Of a DNA stretch of 64,000 bases, positions 1-8,922 are shown piece after piece. The stretch is from assembly GCA_030602265.1 (NCBI GenBank), contig JAUWAB010000010.1, positions 1-64,000 on the forward strand. Reading direction: 5' to 3'. The stretch is from Prolixibacteraceae bacterium. Its GTDB lineage: Bacteria > Bacteroidota > Bacteroidia > Bacteroidales > Prolixibacteraceae. The first letter of the stretch is position 1. Each line of letters opens with the position of its first letter. The position numbers and the translations under genes were made by a program. A model generated the notes under the pieces. That model did no database searches and was not told where the DNA came from. It was given only the letters and a program-made list of their open reading frames with translations.

Positions 1-139
1 TGGTCGGAATTGTATTGGTAACACAACTCAAACCAATTGAATGTCAAGGACTTATCCAAATATTGGAACGCATTGTTATTAACATTAAACACATAAGTTA
101 TTAACTATCTGATAGTTATATATTTTTGTCATGTACTAA
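1..139. other. AT-rich leader with no recognisable gene, ends at a composition break
   Basis: This stretch is much more AT-rich than the coding region that follows. The only open frame (frame 3, from the window edge to about 113) encodes some 36 residues with no motif I recognise. It could be the tail of a transposase or noise. An in-frame TAA at 137-139 immediately precedes the open frame of the HYR protein, so this is where the coding signal begins abruptly. The cause could be an insertion-element boundary, a deletion, a frameshift or an assembly join. Confidence 0.35.
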
Positions 140-1690
140 GATGAATTCTATTCCGGTGGTATTCTAAAGGAAACTGTTGATAAATGTCTGTATACCGGAC
201 AAAAAATTCCGCAATTAATCAACCTGGGATTAATCGAATGGGATTGCAGTAAAAAGATTGAACTCAAGAATGTATATCTCTCATGGCAAACCAATTCAAA
301 CGCTGCCTGCGGTTGCCGGGACAACAGCTGTAACTTCGCAGCATTATACAGCCTGTATACCCCGGTTGACAATGAGCCTCCGGTTGTAAACTGCCCGACA
401 ACCAACCTGACCGTTTTCACCAACCAGGATTTATGTACCTCATCCCAAACGTATACAGCTACAGCAACAGATAACTCAGGAAGTGTTACCGTAGTTTACA
501 GTATAGGCGGCTCTCCCATTACGTTTCCCTATAATTTTCCCAAAGGAACTACCACTGTTAATGTTACGGCTACAGACCCAAGTAATAATTCTGAAAGCTG
601 CTCATTTGATGTAACGGTAGTTGATAATCAACCACCGGCAATAACCTGTCCCGGACCAGTATCCGCTTTTGCTGATATCGGTTATTGCGACGCCACCGGA
701 GTTTCCCTGGGAACACCGGTAACCAGCGATAATTGTACCGGGGTAATTTCCCTCTCAAACAATGCCCCGACAGAATATCCACTTGGGTCAACCACAGTGG
801 TATGGACAGCAACCGATGCTTCAGGGAATACCGCCACCTGTGCACAAACCGTAATCATTACCGACAACCAGCCACCTGTAGTCAACTGCCCGGCGAACAT
901 TGAGGTTAAAGCCCAGAGCCAGATCGGAGCTATTGTCAACTTTGTAGCCACTGGAAGTGATCTTTGCGGTGACGTAACCTTGAGTTACTCCCAGGAATCA
1001 GGGACTGTCTTCCCGATCGGAACTACCACAGTCAATGTAACTGCAACAGACGAGGCAGACAATACCGCCACATGTTCCTTTACGGTTACGGTAAAGGATA
1101 TCGAATGTATCGAAATTGGTGTATGCGGAAAGAGTGTTGTTGTAGAACTTCTCCCCCAGCGTGTCCGGACAACTACCGTTTACCGCGGATACCTGAATAC
1201 TCAGGCAATCATCAACACCATCAGCAGCAATTGCGGGGTTGCGGTATCGAATCTTAATATCCAATTCTCAAAGACCATCTTTACTCCGCAGGACTGGGGG
1301 AACCAGAATGTTGTAACTGTCACGGTTACTGCACCAAATCAGAATCCCGTTTCCTGTACGTTTAATGTAATTGTCCGCTATCCGCTCAAGAGTGGTGATC
1401 TGTTTGCCTCATCAGATGGATTTGACATAACCGGTAACCTGGATCTCGATATGCAGATCTTCCCGAATCCGACAGCCGGTAAACTGAAAATCGAACTCTA
1501 TAACCTGAATGACCCAAGGGTCAGCGCCGTAGTATACAACACCAACGGTGCAGTTGTGTTCCATCAGGAACTGACTACCGAGGGCCAGATTGAGATTGAC
1601 CTGACCGGGAAAGTCAGCGGATTGTACCTGCTTCGTATTGTTGCAGACAAACGCGAGTTCCTCGAGAAAATCATCCTGCAGGCAAAATAG
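140..1690 (+). CDS. HYR-domain secreted protein with T9SS sorting domain, 5'-truncated
   Basis: The frame is open from 140 to the stop at 1690 (516 codons) but has no ATG, GTG or TTG before an internal ATG at 797. That ATG lies inside a repeat unit, so it is probably not the real start and the 5' end is missing. The first ~75 residues are Cys-rich. At least three HYR-like (Ig-fold) repeats follow, each opening with a D(N)xPPVxxCP pattern and containing a G(T/S)TxVxxTATD strand. The last ~80 residues are a type A T9SS C-terminal sorting domain: IFPNPTAGK, then NGAVVF, then GLYLLRIV and a basic tail. HYR proteins are usually large extracellular adhesins or scaffolds exported by the type IX system. 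I infer a remnant of such a protein. Whether it is a pseudogene or is expressed from upstream by another route cannot be told here. Confidence 0.7.
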   Translation, partial: DEFYSGGILKETVDKCLYTGQKIPQLINLGLIEWDCSKKIELKNVYLSWQTNSNAACGCRDNSCNFAALYSLYTPVDNEPPVVNCPTTNLTVFTNQDLCTSSQTYTATATDNSGSVTVVYSIGGSPITFPYNFPKGTTTVNVTATDPSNNSESCSFDVTVVDNQPPAITCPGPVSAFADIGYCDATGVSLGTPVTSDNCTGVISLSNNAPTEYPLGSTTVVWTATDASGNTATCAQTVIITDNQPPVVNCPANIEVKAQSQIGAIVNFVATGSDLCGDVTLSYSQESGTVFPIGTTTVNVTATDEADNTATCSFTVTVKDIECIEIGVCGKSVVVELLPQRVRTTTVYRGYLNTQAIINTISSNCGVAVSNLNIQFSKTIFTPQDWGNQNVVTVTVTAPNQNPVSCTFNVIVRYPLKSGDLFASSDGFDITGNLDLDMQIFPNPTAGKLKIELYNLNDPRVSAVVYNTNGAVVFHQELTTEGQIEIDLTGKVSGLYLLRIVADKREFLEKIILQAK

Positions 1691-1718
1691 TCCAGGGAAA
1701 AATTATTCATAAGTTAAA

Positions 1719-1754
1719 AACAGGCTCGGCCAATCAGGCCAGCCTGTTTTTTTT
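1719..1754 (+). terminator. Rho-independent terminator after the HYR gene
   Basis: Stem AACAGGCT (1719-1726) pairs with AGCCTGTT (1741-1748), extended internally by GGCC/GGCC, and runs into a T tract of about nine. Confidence 0.8.
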
Positions 1755-1811
1755 TGATGATTTAAGTGCATCTTTGCCGGAAGATTGAAAAAAAGAACAT
1801 AAGAATTGAAT

Positions 1812-4739
1812 ATGAACAAAGATAAAGTTCCGGAAAAGTTATGCGGTTTTTGCCTTATTGAATCCAGGTTTGTAAAGGAAGTCAATGCTCCCTGCCACTA
1901 TTTCATCCACGAACAAAGCGGGGCAAGGCTTTTTAAAATAGCAGCCGACGATCCCAACAAACTTTTCAATATCAGCTTCAGGACTTATCCGCCTGATGAC
2001 AGCGGGATTCCCCATATTCTGGAACATTCTGTACTGAACGGCTCCCGGAAATTCCCGGTAAAAAGCCCGTTTGACGTACTGCTGAAAGGCTCACTCAATA
2101 CCTTTCTGAACGCGATGACCTCGGCAGACCATACCGATTATCCGGTGGCCAGTATGAACCATACCGACTATTTCAACCTGATGGACGTCTACCTGGATGC
2201 TGTATTTTACCCGGCAATGCTGAACGACAACCGGATCCTCAGGCAGGAAGGCTGGCATCACGAACTCAGCAGCCCCGATTCACCTTTGACCATCAGGGGG
2301 GTAGTCTATAACGAGATGAAAGGAACTTTTTCAAGTCCACATTACCTGATCTATCATCTTATCAACAAGTATCTTTTTCCTGATAACCTCTACGGCAAAT
2401 CATCGGCCGGTCACCCCGATCACATACCCTCTCTTACCGATGAAGCCTTTATTGCCTTCCACCGGAAATATTATCAGCCTTCCAACAGCTTTATCCTCCT
2501 TTACGGAGACGCAGAACTGGAAAAGGAGCTTGAATTTTTAGACAGCAATTATTTGTCAGCGTTTAACCGGACAGAAGAACTGCCTGAAGTCGAGGTTCAG
2601 AAACCGTTTAAGGAAATGCTGAAAATTATTGAACCATATCCGGTGCCTTACGGTAGTGAAACAGACCATAACACTTATCTGACCGTCAGCTTCGTAACAG
2701 AGGGTAAAACAGACCGCATGACGGCTATGGCTCTTGAACTGATGCTTAATGCCCTCGTCAACCACGAATCGGCACCACTCAGGCTCGCACTGCAGGAAGC
2801 CAGTATAGGAAAGGACATTACCGGCTGGTTTTCAGAATCCGGACAGAATACCATAACCATTATCGTCTCGAACGCCAATGAGGAAGACCTGCCTCGTTTT
2901 TCAGAAATTTTTAAGGCAACCCTTGAAAAGGTCATTGCGACAGGGTTTGATCCGCAAATCACCGAAGGAATCCTGAACCGTACTGAATTTCATCTGAAGG
3001 AGGGAGATACTCCGCATAAAGGACTGATGTACCTTGAAATGATTTCCGAAGACTGGCTATTTGGAGGCAATCCGTTCATCGGACTGGAATACGAGTCTCC
3101 ACTGCGGGAATTAAGGCTTCAGGTGGCTGACTCATTGCTGGAAAATCTCGTTCGGAGGTACCTGACGAATAATCCGCACAGCCTGCAGCTAACCCTTGTT
3201 CCGGATCCCGAACTTCAGTCCAGACGCGACAAACAGCAGACCATGGCGCTCGAGAACCTTAAAACATCCCTCACGGAAGAAGAACAAATTTCCCTGATCA
3301 GGGAAACAGAAAAACTTATTGAATATCAGGAGCAGGAAGATTCCGAAGAAGCTTTAGCCACCATTCCCGTATTGAAACTGTCGGATATTCCGGGTGAAAG
3401 CCAGTTCTGGGAAGTGAATGAAATCAAGGCAGATCAATTCAGGATTTATCACCACGACCAGTTTACCAATGGGATTGTGTATACCAGTTTCTACTTTGAC
3501 CTCAGCAGCCTTCCTCAGGAAGATATCCCATATGCTGCCCTTTTACCTGCCCTTTTGGGAAAACTCGATACCGAAAACCTTTCCTACAGTCAGCTCGATA
3601 ATCAGCTGAATATTCACACAGGAGGATTCGTCACTAACCTGGCTACCTTTCTCCGGCAGCGGTCTGATGACCAAATGATCGCTAAGATGGTGGTATCCTC
3701 CAAATCGACATTGGCAAAAACCGGTAAAATGGTGGAACTGCTTGGCGAGATCATTTTAAGGACGCGCTTTGATAACCGAGAACGGCTTAAAACGCTCATT
3801 AAACGCCATCAGGCAAAGGTAGAGTCGAATGTGAGACAGAATGGGATGAATTATGCCCTGGCCCGTGCAAATTCCCATTTTTCAAACCGGGGAATGTTCA
3901 ATGAACAGACCTCAGGGATTGAATATTACCGTTTTATTACCCAGATCGTAAAACAATCCGATGACCAGCTGGATGCCCTGATCCTGAAACTGCAACAAAC
4001 CGCATCCAGGATTTTTACGAACAGCAACCTGCATGTCCACGTGACCTGTCCTGAAAAGGATACGGAAGCCTTCAACCGGTTACTCCGTGACAGCCTGACA
4101 GGAATTCCGGAGGGTAATATCAGTCAAAACAAATGGAATTTCAGTCTTGATCTGAAAAATGAAGCCATTTTATCCTCCTCACAGGTACAGTACGTTGTCA
4201 AGAGTTACGATTTTAAAAAACTTGGTTACCTATGGTCGGGATCAATGACGGTTTTGAACCAGATCCTGAGTACCGACTGGCTCCAGAACCAGATCCGCGT
4301 GAAAGGGGGCGCCTATGGGGGGTTCAGTGGAATTACTCCGGGCGGACTGGTATATTTTGCCAGTTACCGCGATCCCAATCTCAGGGAAACGCTGAAGGTA
4401 TTTGACCTTACCCCTGATTACATCAGAAAATTCTCAGCTTCTGAGGCCGTAATGACCCGTTACATCATTGGTGCAATTGCCGGAACCGACCAGCCGAAGA
4501 CCCCTTCACAGAAAGGCGCAGCCGCCATGCACGGGTATTTTGAAGAGATCAGCCGGGAGCAACTGAACGCAGACCGGTCAAAGATACTGTGCACATCTCC
4601 TGAAGATATCAGGAAGATGGCTCCCATGATCAGCGATGTTTTAAGCCAGAACAATTTTTGCGTCTACGGCAATGAAACGATCATTTCTGAGAATGCAAGC
4701 CTGTTTGATGACCTGATCAGGATTACTGCTGACGAATGA
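1812..4739 (+). CDS. M16 family zinc metallopeptidase, PreP/Cym1-like
   Basis: A 975-residue protein of the pitrilysin superfamily, M16C (presequence protease-like) branch. These enzymes are clam-shaped single-chain oligopeptidases that degrade unstructured peptides. The inverted zinc motif HILEH lies at about residues 68-72, with the downstream Glu ligand in GVVYNEMKG near residue 168. The second half carries the conserved NQIRVKGGAYG segment, whose Arg and Tyr line the active site in this family. No signal peptide is visible, so a cytoplasmic role is likely. I chose the ATG at 1812; a TTG two codons upstream (1806) would add two residues. The length matches the family (about 970-1000). The gene stands alone, separated from the HYR gene by a strong terminator. 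Confidence 0.9.
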   Translation: MNKDKVPEKLCGFCLIESRFVKEVNAPCHYFIHEQSGARLFKIAADDPNKLFNISFRTYPPDDSGIPHILEHSVLNGSRKFPVKSPFDVLLKGSLNTFLNAMTSADHTDYPVASMNHTDYFNLMDVYLDAVFYPAMLNDNRILRQEGWHHELSSPDSPLTIRGVVYNEMKGTFSSPHYLIYHLINKYLFPDNLYGKSSAGHPDHIPSLTDEAFIAFHRKYYQPSNSFILLYGDAELEKELEFLDSNYLSAFNRTEELPEVEVQKPFKEMLKIIEPYPVPYGSETDHNTYLTVSFVTEGKTDRMTAMALELMLNALVNHESAPLRLALQEASIGKDITGWFSESGQNTITIIVSNANEEDLPRFSEIFKATLEKVIATGFDPQITEGILNRTEFHLKEGDTPHKGLMYLEMISEDWLFGGNPFIGLEYESPLRELRLQVADSLLENLVRRYLTNNPHSLQLTLVPDPELQSRRDKQQTMALENLKTSLTEEEQISLIRETEKLIEYQEQEDSEEALATIPVLKLSDIPGESQFWEVNEIKADQFRIYHHDQFTNGIVYTSFYFDLSSLPQEDIPYAALLPALLGKLDTENLSYSQLDNQLNIHTGGFVTNLATFLRQRSDDQMIAKMVVSSKSTLAKTGKMVELLGEIILRTRFDNRERLKTLIKRHQAKVESNVRQNGMNYALARANSHFSNRGMFNEQTSGIEYYRFITQIVKQSDDQLDALILKLQQTASRIFTNSNLHVHVTCPEKDTEAFNRLLRDSLTGIPEGNISQNKWNFSLDLKNEAILSSSQVQYVVKSYDFKKLGYLWSGSMTVLNQILSTDWLQNQIRVKGGAYGGFSGITPGGLVYFASYRDPNLRETLKVFDLTPDYIRKFSASEAVMTRYIIGAIAGTDQPKTPSQKGAAAMHGYFEEISREQLNADRSKILCTSPEDIRKMAPMISDVLSQNNFCVYGNETIISENASLFDDLIRITADE

Positions 4740-4818
4740 TTAATCCGGATGTCTGAACGGTTAATGATTCAGGCTATGAAATGTTTTTCTATTTTTGGAT
4801 TTTTAAAGCTGAAGGAAA

Positions 4819-6447
4819 ATGATTAAGCATTTTATAATATTGATGGCGGCGATTTGTTTTACACTTCAGATCGACGCCCAGGGGAGGAGTTACCGTCCAA
4901 ACAAGCCTCCCAAAGTGTTGATTGGCATTGTGGTTGAGAACATGCGTCCCGACTATGTCGACCGGTACTGGGACAAATTCGGTGAAGATGGCTTCCGCAA
5001 GCTCTACTCACAGGGCCTGGTAGTAAGCAATATGAAGATTTCCCAACAGGCGCAAAATTATGCCTCCGGAACAGCCACTCTGTTCACCGGAGTCTATCCT
5101 TCGGGCCACGGAATTATTGATGAAGTTTGGTACGACCGGTTCCGCATGAAAGAGGTCGGCTGCGTATCAGATGATTACTATTTCACCGTCGGTGCAGATT
5201 CAAAATCAGGGAACGCTTCCCCCAAACGACTCACTGCCAGTACCATTGGAGACAACCTTAAACTGTTCTCCATGAACAGGTCGAAGGTGTACAGTATTGC
5301 CATGAATGCCGAATCGGCTGTTTTATCGGCAGGTCACGCCGCTGATGCGGCGTGGTGGTTCGATCCGGTATCCGGACGGATGATCAGCAGTTCATTCTAC
5401 GTCAATACCTTTCCTGAATGGGCCAGAAATTACAATCTGGTGAGCCAGGGTGAAAAATATTCAGGCCGGAACTGGGTCACCCTGTTTCCCGAAAACCAAT
5501 ATACCGAAAGCCTTCCAGACAATCATCCGCTGGAAAGGGGCTACGGGGAGAAAGCCAACGTTTTCCCCCACAACCTCAATCGTCTCGTCAGGCGCAGCGA
5601 ATCCTTCAATCCCATAAAAACCACCCCTTTTGCCAATGCCATTGTCAGGGAATTTGCCATTACATTACTGGAAAATGAACCGGTTGGGACAGATGATTTT
5701 CCCGATCTGGTGACGGTAGTGTTTTCTTCCATGGATTACGAAAACGGAGGATTTGGTCCGGCCTCACTTGAAATGCAGGACCTGTACCTGCGGCTGGACA
5801 AGGAAATTGCCGAATTGATCAGTTTTGCTGAAAAAAAGTACGGAAAACTGGACGTCACATTTTTTCTTACCGCAAACACCTCAGCTTCATACCCGGTTAA
5901 TTACCTGAAAGAAACTTTCAATATGCCCGTAGGAGAATTCTCCCCGGAAAGCGCCTTCGCCCTGCTCAACTCATATCTGAACATTACTTATGGGGATGCC
6001 AAGTGGATTGAACACCTTTCCGGGCAACAGGTATACATTGACCATAAACTGGTGGAAAAAAACAACATTGACCTGAATGAAATCAGAAATGAAATTGCAG
6101 GTTTCCTTACTCAGTTCGAAGGTGTGAAGGTAGCGCTGCCAGCACAATTACTCGAACAGGGCGGATCAGACAACGGTGCCCTGGCCGGCTTATACCGGAA
6201 TTACATGTACAACCGCTCCGGCGATGTGCTATATATACTTAACGAAGGATGGCAACCGGTGTATAAATTCAAAAAAGTGAACTACACCGATCAGATCCAC
6301 ATCCCGGCAGTATTTTACGGGGCAGGAATAGAGAGAAAATTTGTCAAGACACCCTATGAAGCCATTGATTTGGCAGTTACCCTTTCGGAAATCCTGAGGA
6401 TTCCGCCTCCGGATAAAAGCCGTGGGAGAGTAATTGAAGGAATCTGA
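4819..6447 (+). CDS. Secreted alkaline-phosphatase-fold protein (PafA-like), probably inactive
   Basis: A 542-residue protein with a signal peptide (cleavage near residue 20, LQIDAQ) and the type I phosphodiesterase/alkaline phosphatase fold. The closest family I recognise is Bacteroidota PafA. The scaffold is clear: IGIVVENMRPDY near residue 35, LFTGVYPSGHGI near 88, SAVLSAGHAADAAWWFD near 166, and a late IHIPAVFYGAGI. Most catalytic positions differ, however: Glu40 where PafA has a metal-binding Asp, Tyr81 at the nucleophile Thr, Asn163/Glu165 at the Lys/Arg pair, TANTS for TADHG (Asn353/Thr354), and Gly310 for a His ligand. Only Asp306 and His494 seem kept. It may be a non-catalytic binding or assembly protein of the envelope. 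The fold call is firm; the loss of activity is inferred from motif alignment by eye. Confidence 0.8.
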   Translation: MIKHFIILMAAICFTLQIDAQGRSYRPNKPPKVLIGIVVENMRPDYVDRYWDKFGEDGFRKLYSQGLVVSNMKISQQAQNYASGTATLFTGVYPSGHGIIDEVWYDRFRMKEVGCVSDDYYFTVGADSKSGNASPKRLTASTIGDNLKLFSMNRSKVYSIAMNAESAVLSAGHAADAAWWFDPVSGRMISSSFYVNTFPEWARNYNLVSQGEKYSGRNWVTLFPENQYTESLPDNHPLERGYGEKANVFPHNLNRLVRRSESFNPIKTTPFANAIVREFAITLLENEPVGTDDFPDLVTVVFSSMDYENGGFGPASLEMQDLYLRLDKEIAELISFAEKKYGKLDVTFFLTANTSASYPVNYLKETFNMPVGEFSPESAFALLNSYLNITYGDAKWIEHLSGQQVYIDHKLVEKNNIDLNEIRNEIAGFLTQFEGVKVALPAQLLEQGGSDNGALAGLYRNYMYNRSGDVLYILNEGWQPVYKFKKVNYTDQIHIPAVFYGAGIERKFVKTPYEAIDLAVTLSEILRIPPPDKSRGRVIEGI

Positions 6448-6458
6448 TCTTAAGCAGA

Positions 6459-6854
6459 TTATTTCTCCGACTGCTCCTTTCCCCTCACCGGTCCGATGAA
6501 GGCAAATCCGCCCTCCCTGCGCGTGCGTTTGTTCCTGGGGTCCTGAATTACCTGGGTCAGCCTGACATCAATCAATGTATCCCGCTTTAGTTCAAATGAG
6601 ACCAGGTACGGCTCATAATGGTTACCACTGAACAAAAGTTCAACAGGTCCATGATTCAGCAACAAAGAATAATTTCCTTGTTCAGAGGTAATTGTTCCCG
6701 TGCCCGACATTCTGTCCTGAACCGAAATCTGGACAGCAGGCTGCATAGTGTCTGTATCACTTACCCTTCCGGTAATATTAAACCGTTGGGCTTCCGACAC
6801 AAGTGGGACGGAAATAATAAAAATAAGAAGTAAAAAAGCATTTAACGTCTTCAT
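6459..6854 (-). CDS. Small secreted protein with carboxypeptidase-regulatory-like domain
   Basis: A protein of about 131 residues starting at the ATG at 6854, chosen because it opens a clean signal peptide (MKTLNAFLLLIFIISV, cleavage after VSEAQ). A longer start at 6953 would add 33 residues unlike a signal sequence. The mature part has the beta-sandwich pattern of CarboxypepD_reg-like domains: FNITGRVSDTDTMQPAVQI, then GNYSLLL and VELLFSGNHYEPY, as seen at the N terminus of TonB-dependent receptors. Here it is free-standing, with a short basic tail. It is transcribed towards the phosphatase-like gene, with 11 bp between the two stops. Function unknown; exported to the periplasm or outer membrane. 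Confidence 0.65.
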   Translation of the reverse strand: MKTLNAFLLLIFIISVPLVSEAQRFNITGRVSDTDTMQPAVQISVQDRMSGTGTITSEQGNYSLLLNHGPVELLFSGNHYEPYLVSFELKRDTLIDVRLTQVIQDPRNKRTRREGGFAFIGPVRGKEQSEK

Positions 6855-7147
6855 GGCAAAAAGTTTTCTGGCTATACTGTATAGACAGAAAACACTACAA
6901 AAAGGTTGCAATTTTTTCCCAAAAATCTTTAACAAATCATTAATAAATTCCACATCCTGACAATTGGCCGAAATTACTCCTGCAGGCCAATTCCGTCATC
7001 GCATCGGGGATCTCTTCCGAATATGTCCTAAAACATAAACATATATGCTGTAAAACAGGTAATTCTAAGTAAAAAGTTATGGTTTTTACCGCTTATTAAA
7101 TCTATTTTTAGCATTAAATAAATTGATCTGTATTTCAGCATGGAATG

Positions 7148-7164
7148 TGTATAGTTGATATACA
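7148..7164. promoter_or_regulatory. Candidate operator upstream of the hydrogenase operon
   Basis: Perfect inverted repeat TGTATA-GTTGA-TATACA, about 72 bp before hydC, within a 275-bp AT-rich region without genes (6961-7235). A very similar palindrome precedes the GH106 gene (16298-16312). No regulator is identified. I could not place a convincing TAnnTTTG promoter next to it. Confidence 0.35.
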
Positions 7165-7235
7165 GAACAAGTTCTCCGGATTTAGCGGAAAAATCAATTA
7201 ACTATAAACCATATTAATCATCAATTCTCAGCTTT

Positions 7236-7700
7236 ATGAGTCCAATACAATTACTGATCAAAGACCTGGCCGACAAATACGGCAGGAACAGAGAAAACCT
7301 GTTGCCCATAATGCAAGGCGTAGTGGAACAGGAGAATTACCTATCGGAGTATTCTATGGTTGAAATCGCGAGGGAAATGGATCTGCCTGCGGCTGAAGTG
7401 TATGGTACAGCCACCTTCTATTCTTTTCTTGAAGTAAAGAAGATGGGCAGATTTATTATCCGCATATGCAAGACCATTTCCTGTGCGATGAAAGGGAAGA
7501 GCCAGGTGGTTTTCGCCATTCAGGATATGCTGAAGGTAAATGTCGGTGAAACCACTGCCGACGGCCGTTTTTCTCTTCTGGAGACCAACTGTCTCGGGTT
7601 ATGCCACAAAGCCCCCGCAATGCTGATCAACCATGAAGTGTATACTGACCTGACACCTGAGCGGGTCAGGGAAATTCTTAGCGAATACATGGCAAAATAA
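7236..7700 (+). CDS. hydC: NAD-linked [FeFe]-hydrogenase subunit HydC (NuoE-like)
   Basis: A 154-residue thioredoxin-fold [2Fe-2S] protein of the NuoE/HydC family. The cluster ligands are Cys78 and Cys83 (CKTISC) and Cys119 and Cys123 (CLGLC), the usual spacing. The N-terminal helical part includes the family signature around VYGTATFYSFL (residues 55-65). In HydABC complexes this subunit passes electrons between the flavin subunit HydB and hydrogenase subunit HydA in the cytoplasm. It is first in a three-gene operon, 18 bp before hydB. The context (no other nuo genes, [FeFe]-hydrogenase two genes downstream) makes hydC the right reading rather than nuoE. Confidence 0.9.
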   Translation: MSPIQLLIKDLADKYGRNRENLLPIMQGVVEQENYLSEYSMVEIAREMDLPAAEVYGTATFYSFLEVKKMGRFIIRICKTISCAMKGKSQVVFAIQDMLKVNVGETTADGRFSLLETNCLGLCHKAPAMLINHEVYTDLTPERVREILSEYMAK

Positions 7701-7718
7701 ATTTAATACCGAAAAATA

Positions 7719-8903
7719 ATGGCAACATCATATCAATTAAAAAGGGCTGACTTCATCTTCAAAAATGAAAATGACTGGGAACAGGTCCTTGGCAAGATCC
7801 TGAGCCAAAACCCACAGGACCTGATCAATGAACTGATCAGTTCAGAGCTGAAAGGCCGTGGGGGTGCAGGGTTTCCGACCGGTCTGAAATGGAAGGTGGC
7901 CGCCGAACAGCCTTCCGACACCAAATATGTTATCTGCAACGCAGACGAAGGAGAGCCCGGAACGTTCAAAGACAGGGAGATCCTGCAGAGAGTACCCTAT
8001 AAAGTACTTACGGCCATGGTGGCATGCGCGCATGTGATCGGGGCAAGGGAAGGCTTCATCTACCTCCGTAATGAATACTGGTTCCTCAGGAACGAGCTCG
8101 AAAAGGTCATCGATGAGTTTGAGTATTACTGCAAGGAGATTAACCTGGAGTTCAAAATAAAAGTGTTCATGGGGAGTGGAGCCTATATCTGCGGCGAGGA
8201 AACCGCCCTTTTCGAATCCATGGAAGGGAAAAGGGGCGAACCGCGAAACAAACCACCCTACCCCACTACCTGGGGTTATCTGGGTAAGCCTACCGTAATC
8301 AACAATGTAGAAACCCTCGCACATACTTACACCATTTTTAAATACGGAGCCAAGAAGTTCTACGACCTGGGCGTGCAGTATTCCAGGGGAACCAAACTAT
8401 TCTCCGTTTCGGGAGATACACCCAAACCCGGTATTTACGAGCTTGAACTGGGGATGAGCCTTCAGGACTTTGTATATGAATTCGGTGATGGCGATACCAA
8501 GGCAGTCCAGGTTGGCGGTGCTTCCGGATTTCTGGTCCCACGGAAAAAATTTGCCGACACTGCCATTGGATACCAGGGAAAACTTACCGGAATTTCCCTT
8601 CCAACCGGAGGTTCCATGATGCTTTTCAACAGCTCCAGGTCGATGTACAATGTCCTCGACAACTACCTGGAATTCTTCCGTGAAGAATCCTGCGGACAAT
8701 GTACCCCATGCCGGGTAGGCTGCCAGCAATTACTGATCGGTATCAAAGCCGTAAAAAGGGCTGAAAAACCTGCCAGTTACCTCGATAAGCTACTTAGACT
8801 GACTGAAACCATGCAGTATACCGCCAAATGCGGACTGGGTCAGTCTGTCGCCAATTCATTCTCCTCAATCGTTGAAAACTTCAGAGAAGAGATGATCTAT
8901 TAA
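7719..8903 (+). CDS. hydB: NAD-linked [FeFe]-hydrogenase flavin subunit HydB (NuoF-like), short form
   Basis: A 394-residue NuoF-like flavoprotein that binds FMN and NAD(H). The glycine-rich nucleotide site is KGRGGAGFPTGLKW at residues 45-58, followed by NADEGEPGTFKDRE and GSGAYICGEETAL. The [4Fe-4S] cluster ligands are Cys325, Cys328, Cys331 and Cys371. It is much shorter than the HydB I know from the bifurcating Thermotoga enzyme (about 620 aa): the N-terminal thioredoxin-like [2Fe-2S] domain and the C-terminal ferredoxin-like extension are both absent, and the protein ends about 23 residues after the last cluster Cys. This may mean simple NADH-dependent H2 production rather than electron bifurcation. 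That is inference. Confidence 0.9.
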   Translation: MATSYQLKRADFIFKNENDWEQVLGKILSQNPQDLINELISSELKGRGGAGFPTGLKWKVAAEQPSDTKYVICNADEGEPGTFKDREILQRVPYKVLTAMVACAHVIGAREGFIYLRNEYWFLRNELEKVIDEFEYYCKEINLEFKIKVFMGSGAYICGEETALFESMEGKRGEPRNKPPYPTTWGYLGKPTVINNVETLAHTYTIFKYGAKKFYDLGVQYSRGTKLFSVSGDTPKPGIYELELGMSLQDFVYEFGDGDTKAVQVGGASGFLVPRKKFADTAIGYQGKLTGISLPTGGSMMLFNSSRSMYNVLDNYLEFFREESCGQCTPCRVGCQQLLIGIKAVKRAEKPASYLDKLLRLTETMQYTAKCGLGQSVANSFSSIVENFREEMIY

Positions 8904-8922
8904 CTATTAAAACATTCGGGAT

